Of a stretch of 5,569 bases of DNA, positions 1-5,569 are shown piece by piece. The notes under the pieces are model-generated. The model did not search any database. It saw nothing but the letters and a program-made list of their open reading frames with translations, and was not told where the DNA came from. The stretch lies in the NCBI GenBank assembly GCA_030654555.1, contig JAURXG010000098.1, forward strand, positions 1-5,569. The letters run 5' to 3'. The stretch's first letter is position 1, and every line of letters starts with the position of its first letter. Source of the DNA: Aquabacterium sp. (GTDB lineage: Bacteria > Pseudomonadota > Gammaproteobacteria > Burkholderiales > Burkholderiaceae_C). The position numbers and the translations under genes were made by a program.

Positions 1-438
1 GAGAAGGTGGGCGTCAAGATGGAGATCCAGACCATGGAGTACGGCGCCTTCCTGTCGGCGATGACGACCAAGACGAACGCCGCCGGCTACTTCATGAACA
101 ACGGCCACTCCAACCCGACCACCAGCATCCGCAAGAGCTTCGTCAGCAAGCAGACCTGGAACCCCTCGCAGTACAGCGACGCCGACTATGACAAGCGCAT
201 GGCCGACACCTACCTCGAGCCCGACGAGGGCAAGCGCCAGCTGCTGATCAAGCTGCTGACGCGCGACATCGTCGAGAAGGCGCCCTACATCTGGCTGCCG
301 GTGCAGCACACCTACACCGCCTGGTGGCCCTGGGTCAAGAACTACGACGGCGAGCTGCGCGCCGGCGCCGAGCGCGTGGGGCCCATCCATGCCCGCATGT
401 GGATCGACCAACCGCTGAAGAAGAAGATGGGCTTCTGA
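1..438 (+). CDS. Peptide/nickel-type ABC transporter substrate-binding protein (C-terminal part, 5' truncated)
   Basis: The reading frame is open from the first base, so this is the last 145 residues of a longer gene. Family members are usually about 500-550 residues. The fragment resembles the C-terminal lobe of SBP_bac_5 (DppA/OppA-type) proteins. It has a stretch ending SQYSDADYDKRM, then a helix ending in EKAPYIWLPVQH, a Trp-rich segment and a terminal MWIDQPLKKKMGF. These proteins capture peptides or related solutes in the periplasm and deliver them to an inner-membrane permease. The GTG at position 7 is an internal Val codon, not a start. The stop is 6 bases before the next gene, so the two are almost certainly co-transcribed. 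The substrate cannot be inferred from this fragment, and any signal peptide lies outside the window. Confidence 0.9.
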   Translation, partial: EKVGVKMEIQTMEYGAFLSAMTTKTNAAGYFMNNGHSNPTTSIRKSFVSKQTWNPSQYSDADYDKRMADTYLEPDEGKRQLLIKLLTRDIVEKAPYIWLPVQHTYTAWWPWVKNYDGELRAGAERVGPIHARMWIDQPLKKKMGF

Positions 439-444
439 GCCCCG

Positions 445-1422
445 ATGCCCATGGACAAACCCCTGCTCAGCGTCCGCAACCTGGTCACGCGCTTTCGCAC
501 CGGGCGCGGCACCGTCACCGCGGTCGACGATGTGTCGTTCGACGTGGCCGCCGGCGAGACCGTGGCCATCGTCGGTGAATCGGGCTCGGGCAAGAGCGTC
601 ACCGCGCTGTCGATCCTGCGGCTGATCCCCGACCCGCCCGGCCACATCGAGAGCGGCGAGATCCTGTTCGACGGCAAAGACCTGCTCAAGCTCAGCGATG
701 CCGAGATCCGCGCGGTGCGCGGCGACCGCATCGCGATGATCTTCCAGGAGCCGATGAGCTCGCTGAACCCGTCGCTGACCGTGGGCATGCAGGTGGGCGA
801 GCCGATCAACCTGCACCGCCAGGCGCCGTGGAGCGTGGCGCTGGAGAAGGCACGCGAGCTGCTGGGCATGGTGCGCATGTCCGACACCGCCTCGCGCGTG
901 GGCGCCTACCCGCACCAGTTCTCGGGCGGCATGCGCCAGCGCGCGATGATCGCCATGGCGCTGGCCTGCGAGCCGCAGCTGATCATCGCCGACGAGCCGA
1001 CCACCGCGCTCGACGTCACGGTGCAGGCGCAGATCCTCGACCTGCTGAAGGACCTGGCCGACCGCACCGGCTCGGCGCTGATCCTGATCACCCACGACCT
1101 GGGCGTGGTGGCACGTTATGCCGACCGGGTGGTGGTGATGTACGGCGGGCGGGTGGTCGAATCGGCGCCGGCCAGCGAGCTGTATGCGCACCCGCGCCAT
1201 CCCTACACGCGCGGCCTGATGGCCTCGGTGCCGCGCCTGGACGGCAACACCGGCGAACGGCTGGTGCCCATCGAGGGCCAGCCGCCCGACCTGGCGCGCA
1301 TCCCGCCCGGCTGCGCCTTCGCGCCGCGTTGCCGCCAGGCCACCGACGCCTGCCGCAGCGCCAAGCCGCCGCTGCGCGAGATCGACCCCGGCCACCAGGT
1401 CGCCTGCATCCTGGAAAGCTGA
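445..1422 (+). CDS. DppD/OppD-type peptide ABC importer ATP-binding protein
   Basis: This 325-residue cytoplasmic ATPase would power a peptide/nickel-family importer as one half of an ATPase heterodimer. It shows Walker A GESGSGKS (residues 44-51), Q-loop Gln101 in FQEP, signature FSGGMRQR (159-166), Walker B LIIADE (179-184), D-loop ALD (188-190) and switch His217. The C-terminal oligo_HPY region contains HPYTRGLM (252-259) and four cysteines at 290, 296, 303 and 321. In some family members these cysteines hold a [4Fe-4S] cluster. Length and domain order are normal for DppD. The ATG at 445 is used; an in-frame ATG at 451 would shorten the protein by two residues, and no strong Shine-Dalgarno sequence separates the two. 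The gene follows the binding-protein gene by 6 bases and precedes the second ATPase by 2 bases, so it is translated within one operon. The family assignment is secure, but the transported solute is unknown (dipeptide, oligopeptide, glutathione or other). Confidence 0.95.
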   Translation: MPMDKPLLSVRNLVTRFRTGRGTVTAVDDVSFDVAAGETVAIVGESGSGKSVTALSILRLIPDPPGHIESGEILFDGKDLLKLSDAEIRAVRGDRIAMIFQEPMSSLNPSLTVGMQVGEPINLHRQAPWSVALEKARELLGMVRMSDTASRVGAYPHQFSGGMRQRAMIAMALACEPQLIIADEPTTALDVTVQAQILDLLKDLADRTGSALILITHDLGVVARYADRVVVMYGGRVVESAPASELYAHPRHPYTRGLMASVPRLDGNTGERLVPIEGQPPDLARIPPGCAFAPRCRQATDACRSAKPPLREIDPGHQVACILES

Positions 1423-1424
1423 CC

Positions 1425-2444
1425 ATGAGCGAACCCCTGTTGCGCGTCGAGAACCTGAAGGTGCACTTCCCGGTGATGCGGGGCGTGGTGATCAAGAAGC
1501 AGGTGGGCACGGTGCACGCGGTCGACGGCGTGTCGTTCGACCTGGCACGCGGCGAGACGCTGGGCCTGGTCGGCGAGAGCGGCTGCGGCAAGAGCACCAC
1601 CGGGCTGGCGGTGCTGCGCATGCAGGACGTGACCTCCGGGCGCATCGAGTTCGAAGGCCAGGACATCACGCACCACGACAAGGCCCGCATGCGGCCGATC
1701 CGCCGGCGCCTGCAGATGGTCTACCAGGACCCGTATGGTTCGCTGAACCCGCGCATGAAGGTGCGCGACATCGTCGGCGAACCGCTGGTGGTGCATGGCC
1801 TGGCCGATGACCGCCAAGCCTATGACGAGCGCATCGCCCAGCTGATGCGCACCGTGGGCCTGCTGCCCGACATGGCCGACCGCTATCCGCACGAATTTTC
1901 CGGCGGCCAGCGCCAGCGCATCGGCATCGCCCGCGCGCTGGCACTGGAGCCCAGCCTGATCATCTGCGACGAGCCGGTGTCGGCACTCGACGTGTCGATC
2001 CAGGCACAGGTGGTCAACGTGCTGCAGGAGCTGCAGGAGCGCCTCGGCCTGGCCTACCTGTTCATTGCGCACGACCTGGCGGTGGTGCGCCACCTCAGCC
2101 ACCGGGTGGCGGTGATGTACCTTGGCCGCATCGTCGAGATCGCCTCGCGCGACGACCTGTACCGCGCGCCGCTGCACCCGTACACGCAGGCGCTGATGTC
2201 GGCGGTGCCGGTGGCCGATCCGGTGGTCGAGCGCGCGCGCCAGCGGGTGGTGGTGCAGGGCGAGGTGCCCAGCGCGCTGCGCCCGCCCTCGGGCTGCCGC
2301 TTCCACACCCGCTGCGCCCAGGCCATGCCGCGCTGCAGCAGCGACGACCCGCCGCTGACCGACCTGGGCGGCGGCCGGGCGGTGGCCTGCCACCTGCACC
2401 AGGCGGTGATCCCGATCGCCCGCGCCGAGCTGCAGCCGGCCTGA
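1425..2444 (+). CDS. DppF/OppF-type peptide ABC importer ATP-binding protein
   Basis: This is the second ATPase of the importer, 339 residues, expected to pair with the preceding DppD-type subunit beneath two permeases. Motifs seen are Walker A GESGCGKS (50-57), Q-loop Gln101 in YQDP, signature FSGGQRQR (158-165), Walker B LIICDE (178-183), D-loop ALD (187-189) and switch His216. The insertion between beta strands near residues 16-30 (PVMRGVVIKKQ...) is typical of DppF/OppF. The C-terminal oligo_HPY part has HPYTQALM (251-258) and cysteines at 291, 297, 304 and 322, with the same spacing as in its partner. The frame is open much further upstream (to 828), but that overlaps the previous gene. 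The ATG at 1425 begins the family-typical MSEPLLRVENLKVHF, lies 2 bases after the previous stop, and has a GGAAAG-like ribosome site at 1413-1418. The substrate is not determinable from the ATPase. Confidence 0.95.
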   Translation: MSEPLLRVENLKVHFPVMRGVVIKKQVGTVHAVDGVSFDLARGETLGLVGESGCGKSTTGLAVLRMQDVTSGRIEFEGQDITHHDKARMRPIRRRLQMVYQDPYGSLNPRMKVRDIVGEPLVVHGLADDRQAYDERIAQLMRTVGLLPDMADRYPHEFSGGQRQRIGIARALALEPSLIICDEPVSALDVSIQAQVVNVLQELQERLGLAYLFIAHDLAVVRHLSHRVAVMYLGRIVEIASRDDLYRAPLHPYTQALMSAVPVADPVVERARQRVVVQGEVPSALRPPSGCRFHTRCAQAMPRCSSDDPPLTDLGGGRAVACHLHQAVIPIARAELQPA

Positions 2445-2451
2445 TCGTTGA

Positions 2452-2477
2452 AGCGTCCGCGATGCCCGCCGGACGTT
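2452..2477. promoter_or_regulatory. Inverted repeat in front of the tandem TetR gene (possible operator or weak hairpin)
   Basis: CGTCCG (2454-2459) is complementary to CGGACG (2470-2475) across 10 bases. One G-T and one A-T pair extend the arms to eight. It is the only clear inverted repeat in the 58-base gap between the second ATPase gene and the regulator. No T-run follows, so it is not a standard terminator. TetR proteins often bind inverted repeats near their own start, which makes an operator possible, but short GC-rich repeats are common by chance here. Confidence 0.25.
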
Positions 2478-2502
2478 GCCCCCCCGAAGTTCCGCCGTGC
2501 TG

Positions 2503-3759
2503 ATGCCCCGCCGCAACGCGCCCAAGACCGCGCGCTTCCAGGAAAAGCGCGACACCATCCTGGCCGCCGCCGCGCGGCAGTTCAATGCGCAGGGGGTCAA
2601 GGGCGCCACGCTGGGCGAGATCGCGGCCAGCGTCAGCCTGGTCACCACCAGCATCACCTACTACTACCGCAAGAAGGAAGACCTGGCCACCGCCTGCTTC
2701 CTGCGGGCCATCGTCGCGCATGAGTCGCTGGCGCTGCAGGCCGCCGCCGAAGCCGGCGTGGCCGAGCGCGTGGCGCGCTTCTTCGACCTGCACGCGCGCA
2801 TGCTGGCCGGCATCGAGTTGGGCGAGTTGCCGCCGCTGATCATGTTCTCCGACATCCGGGCGCTGCCCGAGGCACAGGCGGCCACGGTGTTCGCCGCCTA
2901 CACCGACATGTTCCGGCGCGTGCGGGCGCTGCTGGCCGGGCCCGAGACCGCGGCGCTGGAGCGCGACGACCTGAACGCCCGTGCGCACCTGCTGCTGTCG
3001 GCCGCCAACTGGGTGCGCGCCTGGGTCCATCGCTACGAGGTCGACGAGTACCCGCGCGTGGCGCAGCGCGTCACGCAGTTGCTGCTGCACGGCCTGGGCA
3101 CGCCGGGCCAGCCCTGGCCGGCCGACGATGCGATGGCGGCGCTGCAGCTGGCGGCCCCCGGCGCGCGCGCCAGCGGCCTGGACGAGACGGCCGATGCCTT
3201 CCTGCGCGCGGCCACCGAGCTGGTCAACGAGCAGGGCTACCGCGGCGCCTCGGTCGACAAGATCTCGGCGCGGCTGCACGTCACCAAGGGATCGTTCTAC
3301 CACCACAACGAGACCAAGCTCGACCTGATCACCGCCTGCTTCGAGCGCAGCTTCGGCGTGCTGCGCCACACGCTGCGCGCGGCCCAGCAGGCCGGTGGAC
3401 CGGGTTGGCTGCGTGCGTGCGCGGCGGCCGCTGCGCTGGTGCGTTTCCAGCTCAGCGATCACGGGCCGCTGCTGCGCAGCACCGCCACCAGCGCCTTGCC
3501 CGACGACGCCCAGCGCAGCCAGGTGCGCCACACGCTGCAGCGCCTGACCGAGCGCATCACCAGCGTGCTGGTCGATGGCCTGGTCGACGGCAGCATCCGG
3601 CCGATGGATCCGGCCATCGCCGCGCAGCTGCTGTCGTCGGCCATCAACGCCGCCGCCGAGTTGCACCGCTGGGTGCCGGGCATCGCGCCCGACAACGTCA
3701 CGCAGCGCTACACCCGCCCGGCGCTGCAGGGGCTGCTGTGCGCCCCCGGGCCGGCGTGA
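2503..3759 (+). CDS. Tandem TetR/AcrR-family transcriptional regulator (two TetR units in one protein)
   Basis: This 418-residue protein is about twice the usual TetR length (about 200) and contains two DNA-binding units. The first helix-turn-helix covers residues about 16-61: KRDTILAAAARQF, then ITYYYRKKEDLAT. The second covers about 229-277: ADAFLRAATELV, GYRGASVDKIS, then TKGSFYHHNETKLDL. Each is followed by a helical region of about 140-155 residues expected to hold a ligand pocket or dimer contacts. The halves are joined near residues 198-228. Single-unit TetR proteins work as dimers; a fused pair could act as a monomeric pseudo-dimer or bind two sites. The start is uncertain: the frame is open from TTG 2476, and GTG 2497 has a GAAG 7 bases upstream, but ATG 2503 is the first ATG and leaves a short basic leader. 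The gene lies 58 bases after the transporter ATPase on the same strand with no convincing terminator between, suggesting co-transcription. The ligand and target genes are unknown. Confidence 0.9.
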   Translation: MPRRNAPKTARFQEKRDTILAAAARQFNAQGVKGATLGEIAASVSLVTTSITYYYRKKEDLATACFLRAIVAHESLALQAAAEAGVAERVARFFDLHARMLAGIELGELPPLIMFSDIRALPEAQAATVFAAYTDMFRRVRALLAGPETAALERDDLNARAHLLLSAANWVRAWVHRYEVDEYPRVAQRVTQLLLHGLGTPGQPWPADDAMAALQLAAPGARASGLDETADAFLRAATELVNEQGYRGASVDKISARLHVTKGSFYHHNETKLDLITACFERSFGVLRHTLRAAQQAGGPGWLRACAAAAALVRFQLSDHGPLLRSTATSALPDDAQRSQVRHTLQRLTERITSVLVDGLVDGSIRPMDPAIAAQLLSSAINAAAELHRWVPGIAPDNVTQRYTRPALQGLLCAPGPA

Positions 3760-3771
3760 CGAAGTCGCCAT

Positions 3772-3806
3772 CCCGGGCCTGAACCCGCGGCGCGCCGGCG
3801 CCCGGG
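3772..3806 (+). terminator. GC-rich hairpin after the TetR gene (possible terminator, no T-run)
   Basis: CCCGGGC (3772-3778) pairs perfectly with GCCCGGG (3800-3806) across a 21-base loop that itself contains the palindromes GGCGCGCC and CGCCGGCG. It begins 12 bases after the TetR stop codon and ends before the promoter-like element of the next gene, a sensible place for transcription to end. No U-tract follows, so if it acts it may need Rho, or it may be a chance fold in GC-rich DNA. Confidence 0.3.
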
Positions 3807-3819
3807 CTGCACCGCGCCC

Positions 3820-3846
3820 TCAAGTCGGGCCGGTGGCAGGCGAAAA
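3820..3846 (+). promoter_or_regulatory. Sigma-28 (FliA) flagellar-type promoter upstream of the HDOD gene
   Basis: TCAAGTCG (3820-3827), then exactly 11 bases, then GGCGAAAA (3839-3846). The enterobacterial FliA consensus is TAAAGTTT-N11-GCCGATAA. The -35 half matches at T, A, A, G and T, and the TCAAGT form resembles FliA sites reported in pseudomonads and relatives. The -10 half matches 6 of 8 positions. Transcription would begin near 3853, giving a leader of roughly 55 bases before the ATG at 3909. The match and its spacing are seen directly; use by FliA is inferred. Confidence 0.5.
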
Positions 3847-3895
3847 GAGGGCTGACCACCCGCGGCCGGTCCCGGGGGCGATGTTGGCACCCCAT

Positions 3896-3900
3896 GGAAG
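3896..3900 (+). promoter_or_regulatory. Ribosome binding site that decides the HDOD gene start
   Basis: GGAAG lies 8 bases before the ATG at 3909, a good Shine-Dalgarno match and distance. The upstream in-frame ATG at 3894 overlaps this site and has no purine-rich site of its own, so 3909 is preferred. Confidence 0.6.
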
Positions 3901-3908
3901 TACCGCAC

Positions 3909-5072
3909 ATGACTTATGCCCTGATCGGATTGGCGCTGCTGGCCACCCTCGCCGCGGCGGGCGTCCTGCTCATCAGGGCCCGGACGGCCGCCCGCGCGCC
4001 GGCCCCGACGCTGACGCGGGCGGCGACCCAGGGCGCCAGGCTGCCCCGGGCCGTCTCGACGCCGCTCACGCCGTCGCCGGGCGGCGCCGGTGTCGCCACC
4101 CCGGCGGCGCCCGTGCCGATGCCCGACGCCCTGGCCGCATTCTGCTGGGCCGGCCCCGAGACCTTGTCGACCGCGCGCCAGCATGCCCTGGTGGACGCGA
4201 TCCGCAACATCCCGCGGCCGCCCGCCGCGCTGCACCAGCTGCTGTCGCCGCAGTTCCTCGAGCGCGCCAACTCCAACGAGCTGGCCGACCTGATCACCAG
4301 CGAGGTGCGCATCGCCGCCAAGGTGCTGGCCACCGTCAACTCGCCGTACTACGGGCTCAGGCAACCGGTGTCGGGCATCGGCCAGGCCGTCACCTTCCTG
4401 GGGCTGACCACGGTGCGCAGCATCTGCCTGCAGTACCTGCTGGACGACTCGTTCAAGCCGGGCAATCAGCAGCTCAAGCGCGCCTACGACCAGATCTGGG
4501 CCGCCAGCGCACTGGCCAGCGAGCTGTGCGCGCAGCTGAGCCCGCGGCTGTCGGTGCCGGACTCGGGCGCGTTGGTGGCGCAGGTGCTGCTGTCATTCCT
4601 GGGGCACCTGGCCACCGCCTCGCTGATGCCGCAGCAGCCCGGCACGACGCCGCCGACCACCGACCTGCTGGCGCGCACGCGCTGGGCGCAGGATCGCCTC
4701 GGCCTGGGCGCCAGCGAGATCGGCGGCCTGCTGCTGCAGGAGTGGGGCCTGCCGACCGCCATCGTCGACGAGGTGCGCGGCATCGACCGCCTGCTGGTCA
4801 CGCCCGCGCTCACGCTGCCGCCGCAGCGCAGCCAGCGCCTGGCGGTGGCCTACCTCTGCGCCCGGCTCGGTGAACGGCTGGCCCAGACCGATGGCACGGC
4901 ACCCGCCGACCTGACCGGCTTCGACCTGGACAGCGAGACCGGCGCCGACTTCTTCCACCCGCGTGCGCATCTGGCCGTGCCGGCGATGGCACGGCTGAAC
5001 GACCACCTGCAGTCCACCGACCTGAACCGCAACCTGCAGACCCTGCGCGCGGCGGTGCTGGCGCGGCACTGA
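3909..5072 (+). CDS. Membrane-anchored HDOD domain-containing protein
   Basis: This 387-residue protein begins with one hydrophobic segment (residues about 3-22, YALIGLALLATLAAAGVLLI) followed by RARTAAR. By the positive-inside rule this puts the rest in the cytoplasm. Residues about 24-75 are an Ala/Pro/Thr-rich linker. The HDOD domain covers about 92-300. Its features are IPRPPAALHQLL (101-112), the family hallmark VNSPYYGL (143-150), AVTFLGLTTVRSI (160-172) and LLQEWGLPTAIVDEV (275-289). The position where HD phosphohydrolases carry HDxG reads LLSFLGHLA (227-235), so metal-binding His-Asp residues are absent and no hydrolase activity is expected, as is normal for HDOD. Such proteins are thought to act as signalling scaffolds and some have been tied to motility or cyclic-di-GMP pathways. 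The start at 3909 is chosen from the GGAAG site; ATG 3894 would add five residues. A sigma-28-like promoter lies upstream. The gene appears to be its own transcription unit. The exact role is unknown. Confidence 0.88.
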   Translation: MTYALIGLALLATLAAAGVLLIRARTAARAPAPTLTRAATQGARLPRAVSTPLTPSPGGAGVATPAAPVPMPDALAAFCWAGPETLSTARQHALVDAIRNIPRPPAALHQLLSPQFLERANSNELADLITSEVRIAAKVLATVNSPYYGLRQPVSGIGQAVTFLGLTTVRSICLQYLLDDSFKPGNQQLKRAYDQIWAASALASELCAQLSPRLSVPDSGALVAQVLLSFLGHLATASLMPQQPGTTPPTTDLLARTRWAQDRLGLGASEIGGLLLQEWGLPTAIVDEVRGIDRLLVTPALTLPPQRSQRLAVAYLCARLGERLAQTDGTAPADLTGFDLDSETGADFFHPRAHLAVPAMARLNDHLQSTDLNRNLQTLRAAVLARH

Positions 5073-5103
5073 GCGCGCGCGCGGCGGCTGGCCCGCACCC
5101 CGA

Positions 5104-5122
5104 CGGCGCCACGCAGGCGCCG
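5104..5122 (+). terminator. Short hairpin 31 bases after the HDOD gene (possible terminator)
   Basis: CGGCGCC (5104-5110) pairs with GGCGCCG (5116-5122) across the 5-base loop ACGCA. The location fits transcription ending after the HDOD gene. It lacks a T-run and the stem is short, so it may be chance pairing in GC-rich DNA. Confidence 0.25.
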
Positions 5123-5542
5123 GCCGTGGCGACCGGGCGACGACCGCGGCACCTGATCCGCGGACGCCTTGCCTGAAGTCGCCACGACTGCCGGCCGGTG
5201 CCACGCACGCGGGACGGCGCAAGGCCCGCTGACCAAGCCCTGGATCGAGCCGCCCACCGGAGTGGCGCCGGCCTGCCATCACCCAAACGCAGGGCAGGCG
5301 GCAGACACGCCTGTGGCGCCGCGTCCAAGGCGGAGGGGGCGCTCCAGCGACCGGGCCACGGCCTCGGTCGCCAGTGACTTGCTGCACGTCGGCACGGTGG
5401 ACGCCGACGCCGAGATCAAGGTCAGCGCCGCCCGCCTCCTCGGCCATGGGGCTCGTCTGCGCTTGGGCGGGCCGGCCGAGCCACGCCGACAGAGACGGGG
5501 GCAAGCGGGCGCTGAACAGGTCGGCCGTCGACATGCAATCGG

Positions 5543-5569
5543 GGGCGGCCAGCTCTACGCTGGCCGCCC
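5543..5569. terminator. Perfect 11-bp hairpin at the right edge (likely intrinsic terminator, tail not visible)
   Basis: GGGCGGCCAGC (5543-5553) is fully complementary to GCTGGCCGCCC (5559-5569) across the 5-base loop TCTAC. A long GC-rich stem with a small loop is the classic terminator shape. The window ends at the last stem base, so the T-run that would confirm a + strand terminator cannot be seen. On the - strand the stem is followed by CCGATTGC, not a T-run, so + strand use, or termination of a gene outside the window, is more plausible. Confidence 0.45.

Larger units (their letters stand above)
5073..5569. other. 497-base stretch without a supportable gene
   Basis: No recognisable protein family, RNA or mobile element is seen here. 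One + frame is free of stops from 5157 to the right edge (137 codons). Its stretch from about 5340 to 5450 uses mostly G/C-ending codons, but it lacks a good start and its product (for example SDLLHVGTVDADAEIKV) is not recognised. On the - strand, a frame starting at ATG 5534 (MSTADLFSARLPPSLSAWLG) looks coding-like for about 35 codons. A second - frame looks coding-like from about 5425 down to a TGA near 5280. These could be remnants of a decayed or frameshifted gene, the start of a gene cut by the window edge, or GC-driven shadows. Confidence 0.5.

Noticed and set aside
828..1424. Upstream extension of the second ATPase gene to a start at 828
   Set aside because: The extra 199 residues overlap the first ATPase gene in another frame and are low-complexity. 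The ATG at 1425 gives the normal family N-terminus.
1203..2657. 484-codon open frame on the - strand opposite the second ATPase gene
   Set aside because: The + strand carries all ABC ATPase motifs. The antisense product is His/Arg/Ala-rich with no family resemblance.
2095..3771. 558-codon open frame on the - strand opposite the TetR gene
   Set aside because: It is an antisense shadow: the + strand encodes a well-formed two-unit TetR protein here. The antisense product is low-complexity, rich in Gly/Arg/Ala/Gln, and long stop-free antisense frames are common in very GC-rich DNA.
3885..3901. TGGCAC resembling the -24 box of a sigma-54 promoter
   Set aside because: The matching -12 box (TTGC) is missing; the bases there read GGAAG, which serve better as the ribosome site. 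The position is also too close to the start codon.
4227..4808. HD-type phosphohydrolase activity for the HDOD protein
   Set aside because: The His-Asp pair needed to bind metal is not present at the expected position (LLSFLGHLA), and the VNSPYYG hallmark identifies the non-catalytic HDOD family.
3575..4873. 432-codon + strand frame overlapping the TetR end and the HDOD gene
   Set aside because: Its product is Arg/Ala/Pro-rich and unlike any family. The overlapping frame from 3909 has clear HDOD motifs.
5262..5321. Direct repeat GTGGCGCCG at 5262-5270 and 5313-5321, and inverted pair GCCTGCC/GGCAGGC at 5271-5299
   Set aside because: They are short, GC-rich and imperfectly placed. Matches of this size are expected by chance in this composition, and no mobile element or RNA structure goes with them.

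Overview
The window looks like chromosomal DNA from a high-GC betaproteobacterium, probably of the order Burkholderiales. This rests on the very high GC content, the strong G/C preference at third codon positions, and the gene types. No sequence search was possible, so it is inference. All confidently called genes are on the + strand. There are no tRNA or rRNA genes, CRISPR arrays, insertion sequences or phage genes that I can recognise.

Positions 1-2444 hold the end of a peptide-type ABC importer operon. It contains the C-terminal part of a periplasmic substrate-binding protein (cut by the left edge), then a DppD/OppD-type ATPase and a DppF/OppF-type ATPase. The genes are separated by only 6 and 2 bases. 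The two membrane permeases expected for such an importer are not in the window and presumably lie to the left. Both ATPases keep the full ATP-binding motif set and both end in the four-cysteine tail typical of this family.

After 58 bases comes a TetR-family regulator (2503-3759) that carries two TetR units in one polypeptide. It may be the last gene of the transporter operon and could control it. A small inverted repeat lies in the 58-base gap.

Positions 3760-3908 form a non-coding gap with a GC-rich hairpin followed by a good match to a flagellar sigma-28 (FliA) promoter. Downstream is a membrane-anchored HDOD-domain protein (3909-5072) with a strong ribosome binding site. The promoter suggests that this gene belongs to the motility/chemotaxis regulon and is independent of the transporter genes.

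Positions 5073-5569 contain no gene that I can support. There is one small GC-rich hairpin just after the HDOD gene, an open + strand frame that runs off the right edge, ambiguous coding-like stretches on both strands, and a perfect 11-bp hairpin that ends exactly at the window edge. I found no clearly new multi-gene system. The most interesting items are the sigma-28-like promoter in front of the HDOD gene and the two-unit TetR regulator attached to a transporter operon.
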